A stretch of 64,000 nucleotides of DNA from contig JAJEIO010000048.1 in assembly GCA_022827835.1 (NCBI GenBank), positions 235,631 through 299,630 on the forward strand, written 5' to 3'. The position numbers and the translations under genes are program-made. The notes beneath the pieces were generated by a model. That model was not told the DNA's origin, ran no database searches, and worked only from the letters and a program-made list of their open reading frames with translations. Source of the stretch: Candidatus Latescibacterota bacterium (GTDB lineage Bacteria > Latescibacterota > UBA2968 > UBA8231). This document shows, in pieces, positions 18,166-27,092 of this stretch (position 1 is its first letter; every line of letters starts with the position of its first letter).

Positions 18166-20535
18166 TCAGTAGGCCACCGGTACGATCCGCTGTACCGTCT
18201 CGGTCTCGGAGTCGCCGGCAATTTCAATCTGCACTAGATAGGTCCCCGGTCTCACGAGCACACCTGCGTCATCGCGACCGTCCCAAGTGAAGCGATAGCG
18301 TCGAGCGAGCCCATCGCCGCTATCGAGGACGCGCATTTCGCGCCCAGCCAAGTCGTAGATGTGGACTCGGATTGGCCGCGGTGTCACCAACTTGAGCGCG
18401 TCGAATTCAATGCCTAGCTCGTCGCCGATCCCATCGCCATTGGGCGTCAGCACGCGCGTCGAAAGGGCGACATTGGCCAGTAGGAGATCGTTGATCGGCA
18501 ATTGCACAGAGACGGATTCGCTCGGCACATCGGCTTTGGCATCGCCTTGGTCAACGAGTTGGCGCACGTCGGTGCCGAGGTTGCTGTTGCCGAGAAAAAG
18601 ATCAAAACGCGTCTGGTTTTGGTAAATGGTGCTGCTGAACGAAAGCTCGATTAGCTCCGAGCGACGAACCGTGGTCGGTAGATCAACGACAAACCCCTCG
18701 GCGATTGGGGTGACTGCGACCTCCGCCGGCTCGTCTCCCAACGTTAGACTGGTGAAATCAACGGGCACGGACGCGGTCATGGTCAGGCGATTGAAGCCCT
18801 GCGAGCGCCCGCCAAAAATCGGCAGGACAAAGTATGTAAAGTCCTTTTTGACACCTGGTTCGACTTGGCTGGGGAAAACCTCGGCACGGGTTTCGAGGGC
18901 AATGGGATTTTCCATATTCAAGTGCAGGGCATTGATCGACGGTGCCGCGTTGGGGTCGTCCGAAATCAGGCGCAGATCGAGTTGGGCATAGCGGCGTGGC
19001 GAGGGCGAGCTAAAGAGCGCGCCGGAAGTTACATAGGGATCACTCCAGACGCTCCAGTCCGAGCCGACGGAAATCGTGGTTTCGGTCGGCCCACGCAAGC
19101 TCTTGGGCGTCTTGTTCCACTTCCGCTCAGTGATCTCTTTGCCCTTCTTGTCGAAGTAGTGAATATTCTCGACGACTTCATTGCCGGTGCGGCTGCGCAG
19201 TTCGATGCGCGTGCTGGGCGGAACATCGGCGTCCCACTCGACCGAGGTCAGGGCCTTGGCTGCTCCGAGGTCGAGGATCGGCGAGGTTAACTGCAACTCG
19301 GATGGAAAGCCCTCGCCGTAGATCTGGAACTCGCTAATCAGGGCGAAGAGGCGGTAGGAGCCATGGGTGCCCGTGCGCTGGCCGCCGTGGCGGGAAGAAG
19401 GGAAGTACTGCTTGATGTAGCGAATTTTCTGCAACTCGAATTGATGGTCGAAGTTGCGGATAGTCGTCTCGTTCAACGGGCTGTCGTCAACAAAGGCGAT
19501 CTCGTGGAAATTCAAGGTGCCGTCCGGGGCTATCGAGCCGTCGGAAGCGAGGAGTTGGTACCAGAAGAAGTTAGCGTAGCGACTGCGGATCCGCGACGGG
19601 GCACCGGCCGGTTCGCCGATGATGCGGATCTGGTCAATCCAGTAATGGGCTCCTAGATCGAAGATGATGCGATTGAAGATGTCGAAGCCGGTCTGGGTCT
19701 GGTGGTAAGTCTGCATGCCCCAGTTGGTGACGATATCGCCGTCAACCATATTTTCGCCGCCGGAGAGTACGGCCTGCAAGTCGGTGATGAGTTCGATGTT
19801 GCCGCCGCGCTCAATGATACCGAGGGAGATATTGTCGCCGATAGTGGAGACCGAAATCTCGGCTAGGCCAGCGCCCTCGACGAACTTGGACAGCTCGATG
19901 CGAACGATGCGGATTAGGCCCGAGGATTCCTTGAACTCGCGGACGGTGCCATCGACAAAGCCGCCGCCAATGTCGTCCGAGCCGGAGGCGCTCAAGCCCA
20001 AGGTGCGCTGGCGGGGATCAAGAACGAGCTCATGGCTCTCATTGAAGCCAACACCCTTGGAGAGGCCGTAGCCCAAGGTGCCTTCCACGGGCACCAGTGC
20101 GTTGGTAAAGAACTTCTCGCCGCTTGACAGCAGAATGTCGAAAAATTCAAAGGGCGGTGCGGATTTGTCGAAAGTAATGACGATTTCGGATGCCGTCACC
20201 AAGCGGCCCAAGTCGAGTTCGATATAGGCGTCTTCAATGCCGTCGGCCGGGTCGGGCGACCAGCTAGTCGCCGGGTCGCCATCCATGATGAGGCTGGCGT
20301 CGCGGGCGTTGCTGCCGACGCTGCGGATGCCGCCGCCAAAGTGCTCGGCATTGCGCACGGCGTCGATGTTTTTGCGTACGGGCACGGGTTGGATTCGGCC
20401 GGTCGCTTGTAGTTCGACGGCACCGACCGGGTGCGCCCATTCTTGCCAAGTGGAGCGGGTGTCAAACGAGATGCGCTCGCCAAAGGCGAAACTATCCAAC
20501 GCTATAACGAGGCATAGTGCGCGAGTGATTGTCAT
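18166..20535 (-). CDS. Secreted two-discoidin-domain protein with FlgD-like C-terminal domain (long type)
   Basis: A 789-residue exported protein (signal MTITRALCLVIALDSFAFG). It has two discoidin-like regions: about 75-240 (LIMDGDPATSWSPDPADGI, YIELDLGRLVTASEIVITF) and 255-410 (NMVDGDIVTNWGMQ, IIFDLGAHYWIDQIRIIG). The last 100 residues form a FlgD-like domain (VLTPNGDGIGDELGIEF, IYDLAGREMRVLD, TWDGRDDAGVLVRPGTYLV) and end in PVAY. A near-paralogue is encoded at 23622-25967. AGGGAG precedes the ATG by about nine bases. The gene sits 42 bases before the short-type gene at 18123, and the pair repeats upstream. Likely a surface-exposed ligand-binding protein exported through its C-terminal domain. 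Confidence 0.82.
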   Translation of the reverse strand: MTITRALCLVIALDSFAFGERISFDTRSTWQEWAHPVGAVELQATGRIQPVPVRKNIDAVRNAEHFGGGIRSVGSNARDASLIMDGDPATSWSPDPADGIEDAYIELDLGRLVTASEIVITFDKSAPPFEFFDILLSSGEKFFTNALVPVEGTLGYGLSKGVGFNESHELVLDPRQRTLGLSASGSDDIGGGFVDGTVREFKESSGLIRIVRIELSKFVEGAGLAEISVSTIGDNISLGIIERGGNIELITDLQAVLSGGENMVDGDIVTNWGMQTYHQTQTGFDIFNRIIFDLGAHYWIDQIRIIGEPAGAPSRIRSRYANFFWYQLLASDGSIAPDGTLNFHEIAFVDDSPLNETTIRNFDHQFELQKIRYIKQYFPSSRHGGQRTGTHGSYRLFALISEFQIYGEGFPSELQLTSPILDLGAAKALTSVEWDADVPPSTRIELRSRTGNEVVENIHYFDKKGKEITERKWNKTPKSLRGPTETTISVGSDWSVWSDPYVTSGALFSSPSPRRYAQLDLRLISDDPNAAPSINALHLNMENPIALETRAEVFPSQVEPGVKKDFTYFVLPIFGGRSQGFNRLTMTASVPVDFTSLTLGDEPAEVAVTPIAEGFVVDLPTTVRRSELIELSFSSTIYQNQTRFDLFLGNSNLGTDVRQLVDQGDAKADVPSESVSVQLPINDLLLANVALSTRVLTPNGDGIGDELGIEFDALKLVTPRPIRVHIYDLAGREMRVLDSGDGLARRYRFTWDGRDDAGVLVRPGTYLVQIEIAGDSETETVQRIVPVAY

Positions 20536-20584
20536 AGCCGTGCTCCCTTAGTATGCCCTAGTGGGATGGACATAAGCCGCGCTC

Positions 20585-22384
20585 TCAGTACGCCAGCCCT
20601 ATCAGCAGTGATCGGTCTTCAGAGCCAGTATCCGTATCAATGGAAAGCCGCAGAATGTAGAGCCCGGGTGGCACAATAGAACCGCTCTCGTCTAAGCCAT
20701 CCCAAGTTACTTGCTGTGGCCCATTGAGTGCGCCGCTTTTTTGTAAGTGCCGCATTGGGCGACCCGCGAGATCATATACAATTAGGTCGGCGGGCACCTG
20801 AGAGAGGGCACGCAGCAAGATATAGGACAACTGTAGCTGGTCGTTGACCCCATCGCCGTTGGGACTGAATACCGGAGGATCAGCCTTCAGTTCGAGGACG
20901 AGCTCTTGGCGCAATGTGCCTTGGATAGATAGGCGATCGGCTTGGGCTTCGGGGGTGGCGTCTCCGGCCACCACGTCTTGACCGAGCTCTCCGGTCTGAC
21001 TGTCGAAGACCTTGGCGAAAAAAGTGGTGCCATAGACGGTCACCATGGCCTCAAAGCGGATGCGCAAAAGCTGGCCTGATTCGGTTACTCGGTCGTCGGT
21101 CAGTTGTATGGCCAGACTGTTCTCGTCCTCTGCGTCCTCCTCTGTAAAGGATACGGATACCCCATCTAACTCGACGCTGTTGACCGTCGCCTTGAAAGGC
21201 GTGCGGATTTCTACGCGGTCGAATCCGTCGTTGGCCGGGCCGAAAGTCGAGCGAATGTAGTAGTCGAAGGTGTTGCTCTCGCCGAGGGTGACCGTCGCTG
21301 GAGTGATTTCGGCCGTCAGTTCTTCGGCCAGCGTCGGGATCGAATAATCAAAGGAAAGCGAATCGACAAAGGCCGACTGGCGCGCGTCCTCGGACGAAAA
21401 CAACAGGCGGAACTGGACGTAGCGGCGATTGCCTGGAGATAGTAGATCGCCAAAGAAGTCCTCGTATGGTGCCGACCAGGGACTCCACTCGTCGATGTTG
21501 TCGATGATCGCGCCCTTGTCGGACGAGGTCAGATCGTCGTACTCATCGACCGCCTCGGGTGAGCCTATCGGCAAGATGGGTTCTTCCTGCCGATCCTCGC
21601 CTTCAAAGATATCGGTTTTGCGATAGTAAATTTTGGGGTCGGGCACCGAGCCTGTGCGCGTCTGCAATACCACGTTAGTCAAGGGGTCGAAGCGGGTCTG
21701 CAAGCGGAGTTGGCCAAAGTTGGCCGCCTCGCCGAGGTCGATGACTTCGGAGAGATAGCTGCCAGTGGGCGCGAAGCCATCGCCAAAGACCTCGACTTCC
21801 TCGATGATGAACTCTTGGCCCGAGCGGCTAATCAGGCGGATAAAGCGCACAAACTGGAGAGGGATATGAGCGTCAATATCCGATTCGCTCTGTTCGAGAT
21901 TGGCGCTGACTTTGTTGATGAAGGCGATCGGACGGTCATCGCGCAGTTGCGCGGGGTTGCCGTCGTGAACAAAAAGCTCATAAGCGCGGAGAAAGATATC
22001 GGGGTTGCCCTGAAAGCGAATGCGGTTGATCGGCAGGATCGCGCCTAAGTCGATGACCATGGAGGTGCCATCGGGGCGTCGTTCGCGGGTGACGCGCCAG
22101 AAGGTCTCGGCATTGCCGTCGGTGAGCAAGCCGGTCAGGTTCTCGCGCGACTGCGGCGAGGAGATGTTGCCACCCCGCCGCGTCAGGGTGAGGTTTTCGA
22201 CGGCATTTGTGGTTGAGTCCACCACGGCCGGGAGCAAGACAGATACATCGGTGGTGAGGCCGGTCAGTTCTCCGACATCATCCCATGCAAAGCCAGAGCC
22301 TCCCGCGGTCCACACGTCCACGGCGCTAGCCGCCCTAGCGCTCAACAGAATGCAGATCAACAGCCTAAATCGCCATTTGAACAT
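20585..22384 (-). CDS. Secreted discoidin-domain protein with FlgD-like C-terminal domain (short type, second copy)
   Basis: A 599-residue exported protein starting MFKWRFRLLICILLSARAASA. Like its relative at 16342-18123 it has one discoidin-like region (LTDGNAETFWRVTRERRPDG, MVIDLGAILPINRIRFQG), the shared SYLSEVIDLGEAANFGQ segment, and a FlgD-like tail (VFSPNGDGVNDQLQLSY, VYDLAGRPMRHL, TWDGLDESGSIVPPGLYIL) ending LAY. I chose the ATG at 22384, with AGAGG about 11 bases upstream. The in-frame ATG at 22456 would make the N-terminus run through a terminator palindrome (22417-22450). It is followed 49 bases on by the long-type gene at 20535. Confidence 0.8.
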   Translation of the reverse strand: MFKWRFRLLICILLSARAASAVDVWTAGGSGFAWDDVGELTGLTTDVSVLLPAVVDSTTNAVENLTLTRRGGNISSPQSRENLTGLLTDGNAETFWRVTRERRPDGTSMVIDLGAILPINRIRFQGNPDIFLRAYELFVHDGNPAQLRDDRPIAFINKVSANLEQSESDIDAHIPLQFVRFIRLISRSGQEFIIEEVEVFGDGFAPTGSYLSEVIDLGEAANFGQLRLQTRFDPLTNVVLQTRTGSVPDPKIYYRKTDIFEGEDRQEEPILPIGSPEAVDEYDDLTSSDKGAIIDNIDEWSPWSAPYEDFFGDLLSPGNRRYVQFRLLFSSEDARQSAFVDSLSFDYSIPTLAEELTAEITPATVTLGESNTFDYYIRSTFGPANDGFDRVEIRTPFKATVNSVELDGVSVSFTEEDAEDENSLAIQLTDDRVTESGQLLRIRFEAMVTVYGTTFFAKVFDSQTGELGQDVVAGDATPEAQADRLSIQGTLRQELVLELKADPPVFSPNGDGVNDQLQLSYILLRALSQVPADLIVYDLAGRPMRHLQKSGALNGPQQVTWDGLDESGSIVPPGLYILRLSIDTDTGSEDRSLLIGLAY

Positions 22385-22416
22385 AGCGCGCGTTGCCTCT
22401 CGTCCCCATAAACAAA

Positions 22417-22450
22417 ACAAGGGGAGGGGAATCGATTCCCCTCCCCTTGT
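22417..22450 (-). terminator. Perfect 34-bp palindrome, terminator of the CBM9-like gene
   Basis: Positions 22417-22450 are a perfect palindrome (half-site ACAAGGGGAGGGGAATC) centred on ATCGAT. On the minus strand it is followed by TTTGTTT, so it has the stem and U-tract of a Rho-independent terminator. It sits 36 bases beyond the stop of the CBM9-like gene at 22487 and insulates the discoidin gene downstream. Confidence 0.8.
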
Positions 22451-22486
22451 GAACATAACTTAAGACGAAGACTGCTAAAGTTTGGT

Positions 22487-23398
22487 TTAGAGTTCTTCGC
22501 CTACCAGCGACTTGATTTGGCCCCAAGAGCTTTCCTCAACCGCCGTATCTACAGCTTCAATCGGCGTCAGGAAGATATCGGGCATGCCGCCGCTGTTCAT
22601 AAACTGCTCGGCCATGCTGTACTGGGCCTGCCACCAGAAACCGTTCTCGCAGCATTCCTCAGACATTGGATCGTTGCCGTTGGCGTTGAGACCTTCGTCG
22701 GCGTCGTCAACCGAGATCGACATACCGATGGTCTGCTCGGCCGCGAGCGTCCAAACCGTGCTGGCGTCCGGACCGCCACTGATCGAGATCGGGTCCATCA
22801 GCTCGGCGCTGAACTCGTAGTAGTACTCTTGGCCTTGGTTGACGTGACCGGCATCGACGAAGTCGGTGTGGGTCCACCAGAAGTTCAGAGCATCCTGCTC
22901 GAAGTTGCCCAGCGCGCCGTTGTACATCTGAACGCGTGAGAATTGCTCGGAGAAGCTCAGGCACATCTGGTAGGCCGGCTGCAAGTCTTGGTCGTTGGGT
23001 GCCGAGTACGGGCCGCCGCCTTGGTTATCGGGGTCAAAATGCACTTCGCAGTTGTCATCGCGGAAGGTGCAGGTGGGGTTCTTATCGACGATCAGGAAGT
23101 CGTCGTGGACGTGAACCATGGCGTGAATGCGGTTGTTGGCATCGCTCCAGCCGATGATCAGGTCGATGAACAGGTCATCGGCGTCGTCGGCACCGCCGGT
23201 CAGCGGATTCATGTCTTCAATGGTGACCTCAAAGCTGCGATCAACCCAAGCCCAGTCGGAATTGTCGCCATCGATAGTGGGCAGGGCGTTACTGGGGATA
23301 CCCACGGCAAAAAAGAGCGGTACTTCAGCCGGCTCCTGCGCGAAGGCAGCACCAGCAACGAGCAACACGCCTAGGGTTAAAGCTAGGACTTTGCGCAT
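22487..23398 (-). CDS. Small secreted CBM9-like protein (paralogue of the 32083 gene)
   Basis: A 303-residue exported protein (MRKVLALTLGVLLVAGAAFAQ). The mature start VGIPSNALPTIDGDNSDWAW resembles the opening of CBM9-like sugar-binding domains (IDG...W). Conserved features are CTFRDDNCEVHFDPDNQG, SAPNDQDLQPAYQ, ALNFWWTHTDF, DEGLNANGNDPMSEECC and a C-terminal SSWGQIKSLVGEEL. Most of these recur almost unchanged in the paralogue encoded at 32083-33000. The ATG at 23398 has GAGGAGG nine bases upstream. A long leader (up to 23600) and a perfect-palindrome terminator suggest strong, independent expression. Ligand unknown; carbohydrate binding is inferred from domain likeness only. Confidence 0.78.
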   Translation of the reverse strand: MRKVLALTLGVLLVAGAAFAQEPAEVPLFFAVGIPSNALPTIDGDNSDWAWVDRSFEVTIEDMNPLTGGADDADDLFIDLIIGWSDANNRIHAMVHVHDDFLIVDKNPTCTFRDDNCEVHFDPDNQGGGPYSAPNDQDLQPAYQMCLSFSEQFSRVQMYNGALGNFEQDALNFWWTHTDFVDAGHVNQGQEYYYEFSAELMDPISISGGPDASTVWTLAAEQTIGMSISVDDADEGLNANGNDPMSEECCENGFWWQAQYSMAEQFMNSGGMPDIFLTPIEAVDTAVEESSWGQIKSLVGEEL

Positions 23399-23600
23399 TA
23401 TTGAATCCTCCTCGATAGTGATTCTGTATGTGAAAAGGGAAGAGAATAGGCCCGCCACAGGGTTTCAGCGGGCGGGATTACGAAGCTGCTTAAAAGTGCA
23501 TCAGTTGGTACTTCGTACCTCCTTTCCTCGGCGATTTTTCGGGAATTTTTTCCCATAATAGTTAGGTAAACAAATAAATACGTGATTATCTGTCAAGATT
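23399..23600 (-). promoter_or_regulatory. Long leader of the CBM9-like gene with an extra Shine-Dalgarno-like motif
   Basis: Upstream of the CBM9-like start the minus strand has an AT-rich stretch with TTGACA (23591-23596) and TATTAT (23555-23560), though not at normal promoter spacing. It then has GGGAAAAAATTCCC, and at 23515-23525 AAAGGAGGTAC, which would pair very well with the 16S 3' end but lies 117 bases before the real start. A hairpin GCCCGC/GCGGGC follows nearer the gene. The same 11 bases occur in the leader of the paralogue at 31999-32009. Confidence 0.45.
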
Positions 23601-23621
23601 TTTTTACCCGCGAATCTTCTG

Positions 23622-25967
23622 TTAGTAGGCTACGGAAATAAGCGCTTGAGTTTTCTCGTCGCCAGCGTCGCCCTCGACGAGCACTTCGAGTACGTACAGG
23701 CCTGGGGCCACGCGATCTCCGTGGCTGTCGCGGCCGTCCCAAATGAGCTTGCGATGGCCGGCGAGGCTGTCTTCGCCGCGGTCGTACACCGAGCGGCCGG
23801 CAAGGTCGTACAGGCGCAGTCGCAGGGGACGTGGCGCTAGCACATTGACCAGCGCGATCTCCAATGTCAGTTCGTCGTTGACCCCATCGTCGTTAGGGGT
23901 AATCGCCTTGGACGAGAAGGACATATTAGCGAGCAACTCCTGAGAAATCGGTAAGCTGACGATGTTGGTGCTGCTCTCGACCAAGTCGGTGGCGTCACCT
24001 GGATCCACGCGCTGCCGCACGCTCTCGTCTTGGCCGCTGTCCTGCAAAAAGACGTCAAAGCGCGTCGATTGCCGGAATACCGAGGATGCAAACTTCAGCT
24101 CAATGAGTTGGTCTGTGCGGATGCGGTTGGGCAGATGGACGAGGAAACCGCTTGCGGTCGTGTCTATCTGCGCGTCGAGTGCGGTGCCGTTGTGCGCGAC
24201 GCTGGTAAATTGCACCGGTGTGTCCGACTCGACGGCGAGGCGGTCGAATCCGCTGGCATTTTCGGGCCGCAAGTAGTAGGTAAACTCCGTCAGTACTCCC
24301 GGTAGGGTCTGCTGAGGAGAAATTTCGCCGAGTACGCGGCCGGCGAGCGGTTGGGTAAAGTTAACGGCTAAGTGGTCGAGAGAAGCTCCCACAGTCGGCG
24401 AATCCGAGGTCATGCGCATGTCGATTTCGAGGTAGCGGCGCGGCGAGGGAGAAAGAAAAGCCTCGCCCGAAAAGCTGTAAATGCGGCTCCACGCACTCCA
24501 ATCGCCGCCCGCGGCGAGGGTGGTGTCGATTGGGCCTTTGAAACTGGGGATGAGTTTGTTGTACTTCCGCTCGGTAACTTCCTTGCCGTTTTTGTCGCGG
24601 AACGTGTACGTCTCGATGACCTCATTGCCGGTACGAGTGCGAATTTCAATGCGCGTACCGGGCGGCTCGTCGCCGCTCCACTCCACGGAGTTGAGGTTCT
24701 TGCCGGTCCCCAAGTCGATCAGGGGTGAGCGGAAATCGACCTCCGAAGGGAAGCCCTCGCCGAAAATTTGAATCTCGTCGGTGGTCCCACCCGCTCCGCA
24801 GCCGGGGACTCTGTTGATGCCGCCCTCCTCGCCGAGCCGTTGCAAGGAATAGCAACTAGTGTCCCAGTACTTCCAGAAGATGCGGACAAAGCGAGTCGGC
24901 AATAGGTTGAAATGGTGATCGACTAGGCCCTTGGAGGTCTGACTCCCAGGCGAGGCACCGGAAAAGTGCTTAGTCCACAGGCGCGTGCCGTCGGGAGAAA
25001 GCGAGCCGTCCGAGGTCATAAACTCGTAGAAGCGGAAGCCCCAGCGCCGGCGGTGAACGTAGTGATTGGTGGTAATGCCGCCGCCAAACCCGGAACGCAC
25101 CACCACGCCACCGATAATCCGCGTTTGATCGACCCAATAGACTGCGCCCAAGTCGAGGACCATGTGGGCGAGGATGTCGGTGAGGCCCCTAGAGGCCGTG
25201 CCAGCACGCCATCGTTCGTACAAGTCGCCGTCAAAGAGCGCTTTCGCTTTGCCGAGGGGCTGCGAGTCGTTGCTAGCGAGATTAATGTTGATATCGACCG
25301 ACCCGCCGCGTTCCAATAGCCCGAGGGCGATGTTGTCGCCGATGGTCTCGACTTCGATCTCGGTGAGACGGGCATCGGGCACTAGGAGCAGTGGCTCAAA
25401 GCGGATGAATTGGATTGGCTCTTCGTCGATTTGTGCTATTTGGTACGTCACCCGATGGTGGGTGTTTTCCTTGATACGCCCTTTGACGCGATAGACCAAG
25501 GAACCTTCAATAGGTGCAGCGATAAAGTCGGTTTCCGGTTCGCCGGTCGAAAGCAGGAGGTCGAAAAGTTCAAAGGGCGGAGCCTTCACATCGAATACCA
25601 AGGTGACGCTTTTGGCCGAGACTGCGCGGCCCAAGTCAATCTCGATGAACCACTCACCTGGGTCAGTCTCCGGGTCGGGTGCCCAGCCGGTCTCTGGGTT
25701 GCCGTCAATGGCCAAACGAGCGGTATTAAGGTTGGAACCCGCATTGCGGATGCCGCCGCCGAAGTCGTCCAAATCGCGCACGGCGTCGATCCCCTTCTCG
25801 ATTTTTGTGAGTTGGATCTCACCGGACGGGGTCAGTTCCACCGCGCCTAAAGGCAAATCCCCCCATTGACGCCAATCGCGTGCCGAGTCGTAGCGTATCT
25901 GATCGGCTGCTAGCGGATAGCTACTGCCCAAGATCAAGACGGCGGCGAGGGCCATGTGAAAATTCAT
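23622..25967 (-). CDS. Secreted two-discoidin-domain protein with FlgD-like C-terminal domain (long type, second copy)
   Basis: A 781-residue exported protein (MNFHMALAAVLILGSSYPLAA). It follows its paralogue at 18166-20535 through most of its length: first discoidin-like region LAIDGNPETGWAPDPETDPG, IEIDLGRAVSAKSVTLVFD; second MVLDLGAVYWVDQTRIIGG; the shared NALPTRFVRIF-like, GEGFPSEVDFRSPLIDLG and SPSPRRYLEIDMR segments; and a FlgD-like tail AITPNDDGVNDELTLEI, LYDLAGRSVYDRG, WDGRDSHGDRVAPGLYVLEV ending SVAY. The ATG at 25967 is preceded by GAGGAGGAAGG. It heads the leftward surface cluster and is divergent from the SUMF1-like gene at 26181. Confidence 0.82.
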   Translation of the reverse strand: MNFHMALAAVLILGSSYPLAADQIRYDSARDWRQWGDLPLGAVELTPSGEIQLTKIEKGIDAVRDLDDFGGGIRNAGSNLNTARLAIDGNPETGWAPDPETDPGEWFIEIDLGRAVSAKSVTLVFDVKAPPFELFDLLLSTGEPETDFIAAPIEGSLVYRVKGRIKENTHHRVTYQIAQIDEEPIQFIRFEPLLLVPDARLTEIEVETIGDNIALGLLERGGSVDININLASNDSQPLGKAKALFDGDLYERWRAGTASRGLTDILAHMVLDLGAVYWVDQTRIIGGVVVRSGFGGGITTNHYVHRRRWGFRFYEFMTSDGSLSPDGTRLWTKHFSGASPGSQTSKGLVDHHFNLLPTRFVRIFWKYWDTSCYSLQRLGEEGGINRVPGCGAGGTTDEIQIFGEGFPSEVDFRSPLIDLGTGKNLNSVEWSGDEPPGTRIEIRTRTGNEVIETYTFRDKNGKEVTERKYNKLIPSFKGPIDTTLAAGGDWSAWSRIYSFSGEAFLSPSPRRYLEIDMRMTSDSPTVGASLDHLAVNFTQPLAGRVLGEISPQQTLPGVLTEFTYYLRPENASGFDRLAVESDTPVQFTSVAHNGTALDAQIDTTASGFLVHLPNRIRTDQLIELKFASSVFRQSTRFDVFLQDSGQDESVRQRVDPGDATDLVESSTNIVSLPISQELLANMSFSSKAITPNDDGVNDELTLEIALVNVLAPRPLRLRLYDLAGRSVYDRGEDSLAGHRKLIWDGRDSHGDRVAPGLYVLEVLVEGDAGDEKTQALISVAY

Positions 25968-26012
25968 AAATGCCTTCCTCCTCGCACGTATCGCAGAGGA
26001 TGAACGTCCCAA

Positions 26013-26051
26013 TAGCTTATTAGTTAGCTTAGTTAATTAGCTTATTAGTTA
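26013..26051. repeat. AT-rich direct repeat in the divergent intergenic region
   Basis: TAGCTTATTAGTTA occurs at 26013-26026 and again at 26038-26051, a 25-base period, within an AT-rich stretch between the divergent discoidin (25967) and SUMF1-like (26181) genes. Such spacing would put two protein sites just over two helical turns apart, so this could be a shared operator. No clear -35/-10 pair was identified. Confidence 0.4.
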
Positions 26052-26180
26052 TTATTAATAAATACCCACGCTGCGGAACAAGTCAAATGGGCTGGCCGCG
26101 GGGTGGAGCGGAATTTCCGCTCTGTTTGTATCTTACTTTTCAACAACCCGAACCAAGTCCTTTCTGGAGAATGTGCCAAT

Positions 26181-27092
26181 ATGATCGGTCGAATTGCCCT
26201 CTGCGCGCTGATTGCCCTGCCGGTTTGCGCCCAGCACGAGAAAGTCGAGCGGACCGTCTCGCTGCCCACGGATTGGGCCACCACCATGGTCCTAGTGCCG
26301 GCTGGGTTTTTCCCCCGAGGCATGGAAGGCGAAGCCTTTGACGAGCAGCCCGTGCGCGATATTTACCTCGACGCGTACCTGATCGATAAATACGAGGTTA
26401 CGGTGGCGCAATGGGGAGAGTACCAGCGCGACACGGGTGCGATGATCCCAGAGTGGACCTTGCAGAATACGGCTGCGCGGCAAAACCACCCCATTACGCT
26501 GGTGACGTGGTACGACGCCGCGGGCTTCTGCCAGTGGGCTGGCAAGCGATTGCCCACAGAAGCCGAATGGGAGCGCGCCGCTCGCTGCGACGATGGCCGC
26601 AAGTATCCTTGGGGCGACGGCCTCGATGCTTTTCGCGCCAATTACTTTCAGAGCAACGATCCGTTTGAGCGCGGCTTCGGGGCTATCCTCAGCACTAACC
26701 CGGTCGGCTTTTTCGACGGTTCCAACAGGGATGGCTACCAAACGCGAGACGGCTCTAGCCCCTTTGGGGCCTACGACATGGTGGGCAATGTCTTCGAATG
26801 GACCAACGACTGGTACCATCCGAGTTACTACGTCTTTGGCCCAGATGTCAATCCCGCGGGGCCGGACAGCACTGGGGTCAAGGCCGTGCGCGGCGGCTCG
26901 TATGCGGTTGACGCCAGCCACGTGCGGCCCTCGTACCGAGCGCGGGATGCCCCGAACTTCAAAGGCCCGGACGTGGGGTTTCGCTGTGCCGCCAGCGCCG
27001 TTCTAGGTACGGGTACGGTGTTGCGCGGCAAGACGTGGGGCGAGATAAAGAGTTTCCCGCTGGCTTGGCCCAAAGGGGGAGATAATGAATAA
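26181..27092 (+). CDS. Exported SUMF1/FGE-like domain protein lacking the catalytic Cys pair
   Basis: A 303-residue exported protein (MIGRIALCALIALPVCAQ) of the formylglycine-generating-enzyme/EgtB/PvdO fold. Seen: IDKYEVTVAQWGEYQ, HPITLVTWYDAAGFCQWAG, KRLPTEAEWERAARC, YPWGDG, DMVGNVFEWTNDWY, VRGGSYAVDASHVRP and DVGFRCA. Where true FGE has two active-site Cys before the final GFRC motif, this protein has Ala and Pro, so formylglycine formation is unlikely. The start at 26181 gives a clean signal peptide and has GGAGA 13 bases upstream; the 26103 start does not. The cytochrome gene overlaps its end by eight bases. It may be a structural or binding member of the family. Confidence 0.82.
   Translation: MIGRIALCALIALPVCAQHEKVERTVSLPTDWATTMVLVPAGFFPRGMEGEAFDEQPVRDIYLDAYLIDKYEVTVAQWGEYQRDTGAMIPEWTLQNTAARQNHPITLVTWYDAAGFCQWAGKRLPTEAEWERAARCDDGRKYPWGDGLDAFRANYFQSNDPFERGFGAILSTNPVGFFDGSNRDGYQTRDGSSPFGAYDMVGNVFEWTNDWYHPSYYVFGPDVNPAGPDSTGVKAVRGGSYAVDASHVRPSYRARDAPNFKGPDVGFRCAASAVLGTGTVLRGKTWGEIKSFPLAWPKGGDNE

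Noticed and set aside
22417..22450. Perfect palindrome as a recombination or origin site
   Set aside because: It lies just after a stop codon and is followed by a T-run on the coding strand, so a transcription terminator explains it.
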